DNA of 64,000 bases from Isoetes taiwanensis. Lineage: Eukaryota; Streptophyta; Lycopodiopsida; Isoetales; Isoetaceae. Below are positions 1-11,409 of this stretch, piece by piece; within the stretch, counting starts at the first letter, position 1, and each line of letters begins with the position of its first letter. Where the stretch lies: contig JAJEKV010000056.1 of assembly GCA_021234155.1 (NCBI GenBank), positions 3,269,330-3,333,329 of the forward strand. Reading direction: 5' to 3'. A program made the position numbers and the translations under genes. Under the pieces are notes generated by a model that saw only the letters and a list, made by a program, of their open reading frames with translations, was not told the DNA's origin and did no database searches.

Positions 1-2220
1 AAAGAATCGGTTCAAGATTTTAGATACTCTGTTTCTGATGAAACATGCTTGGGACATGAATTGGAGACTAAAAAGAGTGCCCAGGACCTATTTCTGCCAG
101 ATATTGGCGATACGAAAAGCATGTCAGTAACTATTACCCCTTCCCCTTTACAAGATTCAGTTGCATCTCACAACAAATCCTTTGGCATCGAATCAGCTCC
201 AATGATCTCATATGACTTTTATTCTAAATCGTCTGTTTCCACCAGTCCAGTAAGGGGATTAACTTTGGGACGACTACCGTTGTCAAATGACGACACAATT
301 AAATCTTCGATTCTTCTGGATGACCTGGAGTTTATTTTGGAAGAAAATACAAAGAATGAGCTTCTAGGTCGAAGGTTAGAAAGGAAGCCTGCGTTGAAGA
401 GGGGAGTGCTCAAGCAACTGATTTGTGGTGGTTTTGCTGGAGTTGTGTCTCGTACTGCTGTTGCACCCATAGACCTGATCAAGGTAAGTTAAAGATAACA
501 TATAATGATAGTCTTGGTTGAAATAAATGCTTCAACATATAGTTATAGACCTGATCAAGGTAAGTTAAAGATAACATATAATGATAGTCTTGATTGAAAT
601 AAATGCTTCAGGATATGCCTCAGGATATAGTTACATGAGTAATTCCATCTAAATAAACACTTGAAGATGAAAGACGGCATACAATTTCATACAGAGGACT
701 GTTGCTTAAGCATATCTTGTTTTCTGCAGACATATTTAATTACTTCTCATGGATCACTGGGGCATCATAAATCTGCGATGACCATTTTCCTGGAAATTTT
801 AAGGAAAGAGGGCTGGAGAGGCCTGTTTAGAGGTAGGTACAATGGTATTCTTGTGAGTTCCTTATATTCAATAGCTTTAAGCAAAATCAACCCTGTCTAA
901 TGGCAGGGAATGGAGTTAACTGCATTCGAGTTGCACCAAATAAAGCAATCGAATTATATGTGTTTGAGACGATTAAAACCATTTTGCACATGGATGGCCA
1001 TCCATTGAAAAGCTTAGCGGCACCAATTGCTGGAGGTGCAGCCGGAATAGCAGGCACATTTGCTACATACCCGTTGGAACTTATTCGGACTCGCATATCT
1101 GTGCATGTAAGTCGTGTATTAGCAGCAGATTGTGCCCCGCTTCATTTTTAACTCTTTTCATTCTTTGCCAGCCAGAAGAATACAAGGGGCTGGTTTCATC
1201 ATTAATGAAGGTTGCAAAGAACGAGGTAAGCATGTTATCAATTTGGCAAGTTCATGTTCGCCTTCACAGTCTTTTTCAGTGTTTTCTAGAATAATGTAAA
1301 GTCAGTTGCAGCATTGGAATGGTTCTGTAGTGAACACAAGGAGCTTGTAATCCAAATCAACATTGTAGGCCACTCTCACTGGATGTGTCTAGAGCAGGAT
1401 GTATGTAATTTGCTATTTTATGTTCAGGCGTTTGATAAACAATCACAATAACAAATGGCGCTAGGTTTTTGAATTAAACCTGTAGCTGGATGGAGCCACC
1501 ATGTGCATAAGAATATTAATTAACTTCATTTTCTGACAAAAAACACAAGTACAATATAAAAATTCAAAGACTCGAATGTTTTTTGGGCTTCTTCATGATC
1601 TGCATGTCATAATGAAGTTCTTATTTTTAGTATGCGAAGAGGTGACTCTTATCTCATTGAAATGCCATTTGACAGGGAATTGGAACACTTTATGCTGGCC
1701 TAACTCCTAGCTTAGTGGGGGTTTTCCCATATGCTGCAACAAATTATTATGTTTATGATCGCCTGCGCACAGCTTATAAGCATACAACAGGAGAGAAACA
1801 TGTACCAACTAACTTTACCCTGCTGTTTGGAGCAGTTGCTGCAGCAGTATCAAGTGCTGTTACCTACCCGCTAGAGGTATGCTAGAGTTAATGCAGTGTA
1901 GTTGTATATGACTTCATAATATGTGCGACTCTTCTTGATTCTTCTTATGTTTGAAGGTGGCAAGAAGGCAGATGCAATTGCCGGCTACAGGCACATTATT
2001 ACAGAAGCATGCAACAGATGTGGTTAGAGACATATACCAGCGGGAAGGATTTCTGGCATTATACAGGGGGCTAGGAACAACCTGGTTGAAACTAGTTCCT
2101 GCAGCTGGAATATCTTTTGTATGTTATGAAGCTGCTCGCAAAACATTTAAGATCGAGGATCGAGATGTCTCTGAGACGAAAGACAGCAAAGTAAATAAAA
2201 AGTCTTTGCTAGTTCCATGA
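1..2220 (+). CDS. Mitochondrial carrier family protein, Brittle-1/adenine nucleotide transporter-like (5' partial)
   Basis: Six exons read as one protein: 1-483, 730-832, 907-1106, 1172-1225, 1676-1876 and 1957-2220, all with GT-AG introns and matching phases. The frame is open to the window edge, so the true start lies outside. Three carrier signatures are visible, one per repeat: PIDLIK (exon 1 end), PLELIR (exon 3) and PLEVAR (across exons 5/6). RTAVAPIDLIK, GNGVNCIRVAPNKAIE and GLGTTWLKLVPAAGISF are typical of the plant BT1/ADNT1 branch of SLC25 carriers, which exchange adenine nucleotides or related substrates across plastid or mitochondrial inner membranes. The long N-terminal extension (over 130 residues before repeat 1) fits BT1-type proteins. 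The reading frame is intact, so this looks like a live gene. Substrate and organelle are inferred from the family only. Confidence 0.9.
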
Positions 2221-4054
2221 TATGTGCAACAGGGTTGCATCATATATAATCAGTGATTCTGGGTGAAACCATCACCAATAACTCAGGTTTGCATGCCATA
2301 ATTTCAGTTAGGGATACGATTTGCCATGAACGACAAATGGAAGGTCTGTGAGCGTTTTTTGTTTTTGCCAAAACCTTCTTTATACTTGTAATAAAATGGA
2401 GTTCTTTTTTGCAGGCATGCATCTCTAAAAACAGAGAAAAACAAGAAAGTTGCAATCGTTAAGATCCCAGAAAGAGGTGTTCAGTTTTACAGGTTAAACA
2501 TGTATCTCTAGGAACACAGGAAAGCAAAATATCCTCTTTTAACATCATCTTGTGCAGAACAAATGTTTTTATACTGCGAGGCTCTCGAAGATATTTTCGG
2601 CGTGTACATTTGCTTTAGCCCAAAGATTTCTGCTGTAGAATGCAAATTTGTTTTTTAGCCATTTCATATTTGCTAAAATGTAAGTCAGAATCATATATAA
2701 CAACATTCAATAGTAAGACATGCAACTTTGATGGAACTGTTGCTGTTAGGAGGGCAAACACCGGGTGTGCATCTAGTTTTCAAGTCTATCTTGTAATTTT
2801 CAAATCGTGGGGTACACATAGCAGCGAAAAAGTGGACAAAAATCCAAAAAACTTATGGTCTTACCACTTTCATAGCAGATACCTCTGCTCTGGGAGGTAG
2901 TGTGGACAAACATAGTCTCCATCTTCCTCTATGGATGGTGTGTTTTGAAACTCAGAGGTTGAGGCAGAGTGTTTCGTTTAGCAGGTTTCTTTGTCAGCAC
3001 AGGTGTTCTAGCATCACAATTTCTTACAGGCTTGGTCTCCTAGAAGAAAATATGCTTCGGAGCACACATGCCCATTTGCAACACGGTTCTTGTGTCGTGA
3101 GGGTCCGGTCACATGATGCTGTCAACAGGGTTCCCAAGCCGTCAATCATAGAAATTGGAAGGGTCACATGCCGGATTTTGACAGGGAAGAAGCCCTATTG
3201 ATAGCAATCCGTTCAACGGGCTTCTGCATCGGTTGGAAGCATTGCCGTCAACAAGGATTTCCGAGATGAGGATAGCCAAGATTTTCTAGCACTTTTGGCA
3301 GCAATCCCTCTATCGGATCACAGACAGGCGCGCCAAATTTTCTTGCTTCCGGTCTTTCTTTGCAACGTGGAATCCTCACTTTGACAGGATCATGTGACCC
3401 GAGCAAAAAATTTGGGTTCCTGTCAACGACAAAGAATCCCTGTTACCCGCTTCATAGTGCAGCATTAGATATTCGTAATGACCGGTGGTTGTTGCAAATT
3501 ACGCCATTATTCCGCCAAATTATAAGGAGGAATAGAACTTCATATTTTCTCTCTATTTTATGTCTAGTTTCAATTTTTTTTACTCCTCTAGCTCTAGCCT
3601 CGCCGGAACCGCCATATCCCATCGTATCAAGAGATCTTGATCTTGGGGTCTCATACTAGACCACCTCCCCCGAATGTTTTTGGTGCTCTACCAAGATGCA
3701 TTCTTTACCAACATAGATATGGCAGAAAAGGTCTTGCAATGGCTCTGTTTGCATCCCTAGACGTGAAAAATTTAGCCATGGCGGCAAATCGGGTTTTGGA
3801 TTTTGGATATGGTAGTCGTAGTAGCACTTCTAGTGGTGCTCGCATTACGTGGATATTGTTCAATATTTTCCAGCCAGCTTTGAATCAGTTCTACAAAATG
3901 AAAGGGGCTAAATCTATAGCAGCAAGGGTCGGATTGCACGGCAGGATCCACTGAGGATCGGATTGCACGGAAGGATCCACTCCTGAAACTTAAAGTTCAG
4001 TTAGAAGCAATTATAGCCTATTATAGGCTTAGATTATTTGCAATAGTTTCCTTT
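2221..4054. other. 3' flank and intergenic DNA
   Basis: This stretch starts with the probable 3' UTR of the carrier gene. Short ORFs occur but none resembles a known family or has supporting splice structure. Around 3930-3981 a 24-bp segment containing CGGATTGCACGG and AGGATCCACT occurs twice, 28 bp apart. Nothing else is recognised. Confidence 0.5.
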
Positions 4055-4300
4055 GTGATGTCCTCCCCCTCCCATATTCAAGATCTTGCCCAGTGGCCAA
4101 CTTCCCCCAATGTGATGGCTGTAATTGCTTCTAACATTTTTCTTCTTATCTCTTCGATCTTGACATGTGGCCACCTTCCCCCAATCTGATAGGTCTAATT
4201 ACTTCTAACTTCTCTCTCTATGATGTCTTCTCTTCCTATTTCTAGGATCTTGCCACGTGGCCACTTTTTCCCAATCTGACGACTCTAATTGACTTTATGT
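4055..4300. repeat. Three-unit tandem repeat, about 80-85 bp per unit
   Basis: Three diverged units begin near 4055, 4136 and 4221. Each contains a GATCTTG.C..GTGGCCA core, then TTCCCCCAAT.TGA and TCTAATT.CTTCTAAC. No coding potential is seen. Confidence 0.7.
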
Positions 4301-5143
4301 AGGGAATGGTGCCCCTGCAGGCCCTTACGTGGGGCTTGGACACTGGCTCGCCCTAACTTGCCAGACCCTTACCCCATGCAAGGGTCTGGAGGCTAAATAA
4401 AATTCTAGAGGATTGAATTCTTCGTGCAACAACTATGTGGAAATGCACAGTCTGTGCAATTTTTGTTGAAGCAAGGTGGCCTCTTGCTCGGCACATGGAC
4501 TTAGCCCCATGTACTAGCATGAGGAAATTTTTAAGTATTCTCTGGGATAGGGGAATATATTGGCCGGGAAGCTGTACCGGAAAGAGTTTCTAGAATATGG
4601 ATTCAATTAGATATTCTGAAGGACATTCCCAAGGAGTTAATATACAAGGATTATTTCGGAGGTAGCAAAACTCTAAAACTGGTATGGAATGGCCTTCCCA
4701 TCCCTTGTAGCATATGCGGTCTGAGACTTCATTGATTGGGGGAAGGGGAGTCCAAGGAAAATGGGTCAACAAGGTTAATATAAATAAATAAATTTCTGAA
4801 CTACCAAAGGACCTTCCTACTAAAGCCTTAGAAAGTTGGACTCCAACAAAATAAAAAAGGAAGAACAAGAATGAAGTGCTTATAAAAAGGCTAGGAAGCA
4901 GAAAGCCAAAGAAAGGAAGGAAAATATAGAACAAGAGAGACAGAGAAATTTTAGAAAAGAGTGGAGAAAGAAAAATGAGCATGCAAAACTGTTGGAAAAG
5001 TCAAGGTCCTGGTCAATCCAGCTGAAACTCTAAAGGACCACAAGAAAAGAAAAGACCTGGTCCAACATGAGAGCCAGCTCATTACTCCAGCACACTTATT
5101 AAGGAGCAATGCTCTCATTATAAGTGAAGCATGTATTCCTCCA

Positions 5144-5880
5144 ATGAATAGTTATCCTGAATCCTCAGATTCAGATGTCTCTGTGGGAGGAACTAAGTTA
5201 TTCAAAGGGGAACCTTGCAGGGAAGGAGAGGTACATATCAGCCCCACTAAAATAGAATTTAGAACTCCTGCAAACTCTGGGACTCCCAAGGAGCAACAGG
5301 AACATGTCAATTTATCTGCACAACAGGGTGGTATAGAGATGCATGACATTCTATTGAATCTCATGGAGAAGCAAGAGGACATGGCCAAAGATTATGTTCC
5401 TAACACTCCTGTAGTTCTATCACCCCCTACTAAATGTGATGGGCAGTACAATTTGACAATGTTGAAGGAGATTCTGATAAAGGAAGAGAGGAGTTAAGGT
5501 TGTCTTCAGATAATGAGAGCCTAACCAACGACCTTATAAGTCCAAATGGCCAAGGTGTGGTTAATAGCAGTCAGCAAGATCTTCCGAGACCATGTGGCCT
5601 GGAAATTGATCTGGTTAGATACACTAATAGGCCAATAAGCCCACATGACCAAGTCTTGACTTCCAATAGGGTATCTAATAACAGATTGAAAATTGAAGTT
5701 TCTGATGAAGAAAGGGATAAGGAAGATGAATTTTATACCCCATCAAAGGAAGAAGATATCAGGAACCTAACCAAAGATCCTATAAGTCCAAGTGGCCAGG
5801 GATTGGTTAATAGTAGCCAACAGGATAGTTTGTCTCCAGGTGGCCTATTGATCCTCTTAACCAGAACAATAGGCCAATAA
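5144..5880 (+). pseudogene. LINE-A ORF1 C-terminal tail with PISP..GQ repeats
   Basis: Two adjacent open stretches (5144-5497 and 5500-5880) in different frames read as the low-complexity tail of LINE ORF1. The second carries a repeated unit: LISPNGQGVVNSSQQD, PISPHDQ and PISPSGQGLVNSSQQD, with one more PISPSGQ just after the stop near 5877. It lies between the ORF1 knuckle and the endonuclease, where plant L1 ORF1 tails sit. No function can be assigned to the repeats. The frame change between the two halves suggests decay. Confidence 0.55.
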
Positions 5881-6075
5881 GTCCATCTGGCCAGGTTGTG
5901 GCTGCCAGATCTGTCAAGGGGAAAGAAAACAAAGATACTGATGGTAAAGGGATAAGTGACAATCAAGATAAATTTTATACACTCCACACTAGGAAGAAAG
6001 GTACCAGATTGGTGCAATTTTATACAGCCCCGCCTTAAACCTGAGAAGTCAAGGCAAGAAGAAATCCTTTGCTCA

Positions 6076-6491
6076 ATGAAGATCACTATATGGAATATGA
6101 GAGGTATAAAAGGACCTCTCAGATGGAAAAGGGCACTAATTGCACTGAGAGAGATGAAGGCTGATATAATTCTTCTGCAGGAACATAGATTATCAGCATT
6201 CGAATATGCAAATCTAGGTAGTTGGATAATGCCAAATGGAGACTCTGTATGGACCCCGGTAGATGGTACTAAAGGAGGAATTCGTATGATCTGGCAAGGA
6301 TACATGTGTCTCCAAAAATACAGTCATGTAGGAGGTATATGGACAGTAAAAAGGAAGGGATGTGGTAGGCATAATTAATGTACATGCCTCACTGAACCAG
6401 CTGAGAGAGAAGAGCAATGGAAGCAAATTAATAGCTGGATCCTAGTCTATCATACAAGGAATTGGTTGATGGCAGGGGATTTTAACAATAC
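6076..6491 (+). pseudogene. LINE-A AP-like endonuclease domain
   Basis: The protein starts ITIWNMRGIKGP and continues with ADIILLQEHRLS, the N-terminal and catalytic-Glu motifs (LQE) of LINE apurinic-type endonucleases, which nick the target to prime reverse transcription. A frameshift near 6370 moves the frame, after which NWLMAGDFNNT gives the catalytic GDFN motif (about 6465-6491). The domain is therefore partly preserved but broken and abruptly joined to an RT fragment. Confidence 0.8.
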
Positions 6492-6545
6492 ACCTGCCTA
6501 GGACCAGAAACTTGGAAAGCAACTCAATATGCCCTAAAAGACAGG

Positions 6546-6690
6546 CATCCAGCAATTCATTCTGGACATATCACACTCATTCCCAAGGTTGAGAATCCTG
6601 CACAAATTGGAGATTGAAGGCCGATTTCTCTAACCAATACTACCTATAAAGTATTGGCTAATTTTTTTGGCTAATAGATTGAAGATGATT
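6546..6690 (+). pseudogene. LINE-A reverse transcriptase fragment
   Basis: The reading GHITLIPKVENP, then a stop, then RPISLTNTTYKVLAN matches the first conserved block of plant LINE reverse transcriptases (LIPK ... RPISL.N..YK...). Fingers and palm motifs with the catalytic FADD box are missing because of an internal deletion. Confidence 0.75.
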
Positions 6691-7262
6691 GAGAGCCATG
6701 CATAACACCTCATCATCCCCTGCTCTAAAGTTGGTCAGGTATTGGGTGCAGGAATTATATCCAGTTGGTAGTCATAGTTTGAAACCTGAGCTGCCAGATT
6801 CAATATCCTTCCAAATTGTTCCCTGTCCTAATACATCTAATATTTTGAGAAGAATGATTGAAGCATGGAATGTAGCATCCTTGTGTTACAAACCTCCAAT
6901 TATTGATGCCAAATCCAACGAGATCAACTTTTTCTGGCATCCTGAGGTTGCTATGAGTGAAAATGATTATCTTGCTCTCCAACATCCAGAAAAATATATG
7001 CAGTGGCATAATGCAGGTATCAGGAAGATTGGAGATTTAAGGAAAGGAGAGACTGGATGGAAGTCATGGGAAGAAATAGCAATTGTTACTAAGGGATCAG
7101 ATCTTGACAAGAAAATCTATAACTCCATAATGGATAAAGTGGGACATTATGAAGAACTATGTAATAGTTCTAATTTGTGGCACTTAAAAGGTAAAGAGAT
7201 ATATTTAGTTAAGGAGATTTATAAGGCTTTGATAAGTCAGAAACCATCCAGAGCAACACAGT
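6689..7262 (+). pseudogene. LINE-A ORF2 C-terminal region, cut by element I
   Basis: An open stretch of about 190 codons reads like the linker between RT and the zinc-binding end of plant L1 ORF2: KSNEINFFWHPEVAMSEND and, near the end, LWHLKGKEIYLVKEIYKAL, which resembles the segment before the zf-RVT domain. It is interrupted at 7262. The continuation is found at 26798, where the zinc-binding region starts, so the two halves were one ORF before the LTR insertion. Confidence 0.7.
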
Positions 7263-8762
7263 TGTTACAGATGCTCCCAAGGGTATAGCCAGAATCGGAC
7301 CCTTGATGGACGTCCATGAGCATGGGGGTGCTGTTAGTTGCAATTGTCGGGCAGTTGTGATTAATGGGCCATGTTGACTGTAATCAGTCTATGGTGACAA
7401 AATGCAGAATAAGAGATAAGGATTTACTAGGGATGGGTAATGGGTCGCTAGGGGCACTAATATTATCGAATAATATTAGTGCAGAGGAAGAGCTTGCGAG
7501 ATCTGTAGTTGCGGGACATCTATATTAATGTATGGTTAACTGTGACGATTAACGCTGTTTCGTTAATGTTAGTAGTACTAGTGTTAGCACTAAGGGTTGA
7601 AACATTAATATAAAGAAATAGAAGTTAGCTATGTTAAAATATAATGGTTATATGGATACGTGGCGTTAATTGGTTTGATGGGCAAAAAAATATGTTATTG
7701 AACAGTCGGACAAAGGAGTATCAGACCCGAATGCTAGATCTGAGAGTCGTGGCTGAGAGCTGCAATTCAAATCGGATCTAAGGCTTGACAGGTCATATTT
7801 GGACTGAACTGCTGTGAACTCCAGAGGCTACATTATAAAGCCTGGAGAATGAATTCATCTGGAGGCAGTCGGAATTGGGTCTGGAGAAGGAAGCCGATTC
7901 TGCAGCTAGAAGCATCCGTTAGAATTAAGACTTGATAGTAGACTTCGATTTGGCAGCACGAACCTGCGGTGGTGATCACAGAGAACGGGGTCTTCCAGTG
8001 GTTGGATTGAGCTATAGTGCAGGTAGACCGTTTCTCACTCAGGGGAAAATCAGCTGAGCAGGACCAACCATCTGTGGTGTGCAGAACATTAGGGATTTTT
8101 TGAGATCATAAAAGGGCCTTCTAAGAATTGCTGACTAAGCTATATGAACTACCAATCAGAAAACAGAACTGGTAATCCAGTCAGCAAAACAGTTATAACT
8201 AACTCACTGGATCACATTTTCTAGCATAAGTGTTGATAGAAAAGTCCAAATGAGCTCTTGTTTGATGCAATAGATAGATCTCATTGAGATCTTTCCAACC
8301 TTGGGTGGTTTGCATATCTTTTAGCCCCGTAGGATAGTAAAAAATGATAAAAACCATATTTTTTGGAGTTTTGACAATCATAAGTGGTTAAAATATGTGC
8401 AAAGCACCTAAAGTTAGAAAGATCTCAATGAGATCTATCTATTGCACTAAACGAGAGCTCATTTGGACTTTTCTATCAATAGTTATGCTAGAAAATGTGA
8501 TCCAGTGAGTTAGTTATAACAGTTTTGCTGACTGGACCCGTCAGGCTCTGATTTCTGATTGGTAGTTCATTTATCTTCATTGGGCTTAGTTGGCATGTTT
8601 TGAAGGCCCTTTTTTAATCTCAAAAAAACCCTAATGAACACCGGCTGGGAGCAGCATCATACTGATCAACGAGGGGGATCTGGGATCCGTGGTGTGGGCA
8701 GAAGTTGATCGGCGGGCTCCAAGCGGGCGAGGATTGTTCAGGGAAAAATTTTCGCCGTAACA
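7263..8762 (+). repeat. Element I 5' LTR (with hairpin MITE inside)
   Basis: TG...CA boundaries are given by alignment to the 3' LTR pieces at 10511 and 26321. Without the 548-bp insertion at 8088-8635 the LTR is about 950 bp, close to the summed 3' LTR pieces (about 915 bp), which also lack a short segment near 10685 that is present here. Confidence 0.88.
8088..8635. mobile_element. Hairpin (foldback) MITE of 548 bp inside the 5' LTR
   Basis: The element begins ATTAGGGATTTTTTGAGAT and ends with the near-complement ATCTCAAAAAAACCCTAAT. The inverted repeats extend more than 200 bp on each side (both arms contain the complement of AGATAGATCTCATTGAGATC and GATCACATTTTCTAGCATAA), leaving a loop around 8290-8425. 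GAAC flanks both ends. The sister LTR (around 26662) has the empty site, reading GCAGAAACACCAGC. No ORF of note. It would transcribe into a long hairpin RNA. Confidence 0.85.
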
Positions 8763-8778
8763 GTGGTATCAGCGCGGT
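8763..8778 (+). other. Element I primer-binding site (initiator Met-tRNA type)
   Basis: One base after the 5' LTR, TGGTATCAGCGC matches the plant initiator-Met PBS (TGGTATCAGAGC) with one change. Confidence 0.8.
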
Positions 8779-9955
8779 ATGATTGAACTTGTGCCGGATA
8801 TGCCAGCAGGACCTGTTGACGGATTGCCAGAAGTGCATTCGCCTGAAGGGGGCATAATACCCGCCCTCGAGGACATTCATCTGGATGATGAATTGCCCGA
8901 GTTCGAGTTGGATGGGGGAGCACCCTCAGATGCTTCTCCTGCAGCTATCCCTGTAGGTGCTGACCATATAACTGCTGCAAGTGCAGCTAATGGTAGTAAT
9001 GAAAATGCCGGGAATGCTTCCGGAGGAAGTACTTAGCGGGGTCTGGTAAGTGGAAACTTACCTGACGAGAATGAGGGTCATGTCAACCGATTGTCCAGGG
9101 AACTGAACGAGATAAAAGCTGAACAAGCTAAGTTCCAAAACACCCTAGGATTGATGCAAGAAAACCTGCAGAAGTGGGCTGCTGAAGGCAAAGCCCGGGA
9201 ACTTCGTTTAAGTAATGTAGTAGAAAAATTTCTACTAATGGCTGGGGCAGTTCCCATTGCTCCAGGGGCAAACCGTGATGTTCCTCACGAGGTTGCACGT
9301 TCGGGACCTAGTGCACCATCAGGAATAAACACAGGGCTGCCCGATGAACCGGTAGCTCAGGGTGTTATGGAAGGTGTTGCTCAGCCGGAATTATTCCTAG
9401 GGGAGCTTTCTGGTGAAGAGATTAAGCCTCTGGAGACTGTAAAGATGCCAAATTTGTATGGCAAGGATGTTACGCCTGAGCAGGCTATGCGTTGGTTCAA
9501 TCAAATGAAGTTTATTTTGCAGCCACAAAGAAAGGCAAGAATGCCCGACTGTGTATGCCACCCTGAAGTTGAAGAGACCGGCAGCTGCATGGTGGGACAT
9601 CCACATGGACAATGGTCAGAAGCTGCGTACTTGGGGGAATTTTTGTCGCTTGTTCCGACAGGAGTATGCATCTCACCATGACCGGCGACGTGCGCTCATA
9701 TAGTTGAAGGAGCTCACTCAGACAGAGTCTCTATGGGATTATGTGATAGAGTTGAGGGTGCTCTTTTCACGGTTACCTGAGATTACTCCCGAGATGCGCG
9801 TAGATCATTTTATAAATGGTCCACGGGATGCTAGCATTCGCACACATTTGTTGTAGGCTGAACCTGCTGACTTTGAGCTGGCTGTTGAGATTGCCAGGAA
9901 ACTGGTAGATGGCTATGATGGGTCGAAATCCAAGGGTTTATTCAGGTATACATAA
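8779..9955 (+). pseudogene. Element I gag remnant
   Basis: Frame 8779-9681 is open apart from a stop at 9034-9036. It begins with an acidic, low-complexity N-terminus, then a helical segment (ELNEIKAEQAKFQNTLGLMQ) and the start of a retrotransposon gag domain (MRWFNQMKFILQPQ). After a deletion and frame change near 9540 the gag core continues in another frame from about 9658 (LKELTQTESLWDYVIEL, then RLPEITPEMRVDHFINGP). Gag would form the particle. This copy is broken, and its 3' end runs straight into an integrase tail at about 10050 because pol was deleted. Confidence 0.75.
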
Positions 9956-10049
9956 GTACCTCCGAACTGAAGTTACAGTACATGTACTCCATGATATGGA
10001 TGCAATCTTGCGGCAATGCAAGCAAGCTTTGCGAAAAGCTCAAGATATG

Positions 10050-10481
10050 GCATGAACATCTGCTAACCAGCATAGACGTGATATCTCTTATGAAGAAGGT
10101 GATTACGTTTTCCTAAGGGTACTTCTACGTTAAGAATGAATACTATGCGGCCTTTGACTAAGGGTCGGGTGCACAAACTTACTCCACGGTATGCTGGACA
10201 TTTTAGGATTACTAAAACGATCGGGAAAACAGCGTATGAGTTGAACTTACTGCAAGAAATAGGGATCCATCCTGTGTTTCATGTAAGTCAGCTAAAAAGA
10301 GCTATACTGGATACCGCTAATGTGGTTAGCCAGAATGTCTTTTGGGTAAAAGAGTTCGACAGCTGCACAATAGGGATGTGGTAGAACATCTGGTTCAGTG
10401 GCAGGACCAGGCTCTTGAGGATGCCACCTGGGAGACGGAGCAATTTGTGCAACAGTTCCCTCATCTAAAAGATCAACCTTG
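10050..10481 (+). pseudogene. Element I integrase C-terminus with chromodomain remnant
   Basis: LTPRYAGHFRITKTIGKTAY and HPVFHVSQLKRA are the GPY/F-like tail of Ty3 chromovirus integrase (normally LxPRyxGPF.I...G..AY...LP...IHPVFHVSxLK). After a frame change near 10370, VEHLVQWQDQALEDATWE is a chromodomain end. Chromodomains tether integrase to modified histone tails. The rest of pol is absent, so the protein cannot be functional. The stop near 10481 lies just before the polypurine tract. Confidence 0.8.
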
Positions 10482-10492
10482 AGGACAAGGTC

Positions 10493-10510
10493 CAAAAGGA
10501 AGGGGAGGAA
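10493..10510 (+). other. Element I polypurine tract
   Basis: AAAAGGAAGGGGAGGAA lies directly before the 3' LTR start TGTTACAG and is the expected plus-strand primer. Confidence 0.8.
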
Positions 10511-10953
10511 TGTTACAGGTGCTCCCAAGGGTATAGCCAAAATCGGACCCTTGACGGACGTCCATGAGCATGGGGATACTGTTAGTTGCAATTGCCGGGC
10601 AGTTGTGATTAATGGGCCATGTTGACTATAATCAGTCTATGGTGACAAAATGCAGAATAAGAGATAAGGATTTACTAGGGACAGGCTATTAGTGCGGAGG
10701 AAGAGCTTGCGAGATCTATAATTGCGGAACATTTATATTAATGTATGATTAACGTTGTTTCGTTAATGTTAGTAGTACTAGTGTTAGCACCAGGGGTTGA
10801 AACATTAATATAAAGAAATAAAAGTTAGCTATGTTAAAATATAATGGTTATATGGACACATGGCGTTAATTGGTTTGATGGGTAAACAAAAACTTGTTAT
10901 TGAACAGTCGGACGAAGGAGTATCAGACTCGAAATGTCAGATCTGAGAGTCGT
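10511..10953 (+). repeat. Element I 3' LTR, first part
   Basis: This stretch aligns to 7263-7766 of the 5' LTR with a deletion near 10685. It ends at ...GAGAGTCGT, where element II inserted; the LTR resumes at 26321 with CGTGGCTAAG. Confidence 0.88.
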
Positions 10954-11318
10954 TGTTGGGGTGGTCACCACACTCACCACACTCACCACTCACCACACTC
11001 ACCACTCATCATACTCACCACAGTCACCACTATTGAGGTGGTATAGAAGACAATATACCGTATATGGAGGGATATACGCACATGCACGCATGGAGGACAT
11101 ATGCACGTATGCATTATGGTGTGGAGAGCATTATCATCAATGTATTATCTGAACATAGGGAGAAGAACAGAGAGACAGTGTATTGGGAGAGATTATTTGC
11201 TTGATCTAGCTATGAAGATGATGAATCTTTATGTTGTGCATTGCATAGATCTGATAGTTTGAGCTTGGATTATTGGGTTTTTCATCTTTCTTGCAGGGTT
11301 GGAGCTTAGGCTCTAACA
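10954..11318 (+). repeat. Element II 5' LTR (365 bp) with CAC-type minisatellite
   Basis: The end is defined by alignment with 26028-26320. Its first 75 bp are a CTCACCACA-type minisatellite. GTATATGGAGGGATATACGC and nearby sequence are nearly identical between the two copies. Confidence 0.82.
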
Positions 11319-11338
11319 ATTTGGCGACCACGGTGGGT
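11319..11338 (+). other. Element II primer-binding site candidate
   Basis: TTTGGCGACCACGGTGGG directly follows the LTR and resembles the TGGCGAC... primer sites of Tat/Ogre elements (Arg-type tRNA). The tRNA assignment is inference. Confidence 0.5.
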
Positions 11339-11409
11339 AACAGACCATTGATTGGCAAAAATTTCCATTAGAAAGGAGTTGTTACCATTTGTATTGGTGA
11401 TCGTTAGTA

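Larger units (their letters stand above)
4380..7262 (+). mobile_element. LINE-A (L1-type non-LTR retrotransposon), 5' and middle part
   Basis: A degraded L1-like LINE reads left to right: ORF1 with a plant-LINE CCHC knuckle remnant (about 4560-4740, LPIPCSICGLRLH), an ORF1 tail (5144-5880), an AP-type endonuclease (6076-6491), a short reverse-transcriptase piece (6546-6690), and the C-terminal region (6689-7262). Large internal deletions removed most of RT. The element is cut at 7262 by LTR element I and resumes at 26793 with the zf-RVT region. The five bases before and after the insert, ACAGT and ACAAT, are the target duplication with one change. Confidence 0.85.

Noticed and set aside
484-729. 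Internal duplication of GATCAAGGTAAGTTAAAGATAA in carrier intron 1 as a mobile element
   Set aside because: A short tandem duplication of the donor region (near 474-515 and 549-596). It creates a second donor-like site, but nothing else supports a mobile element.
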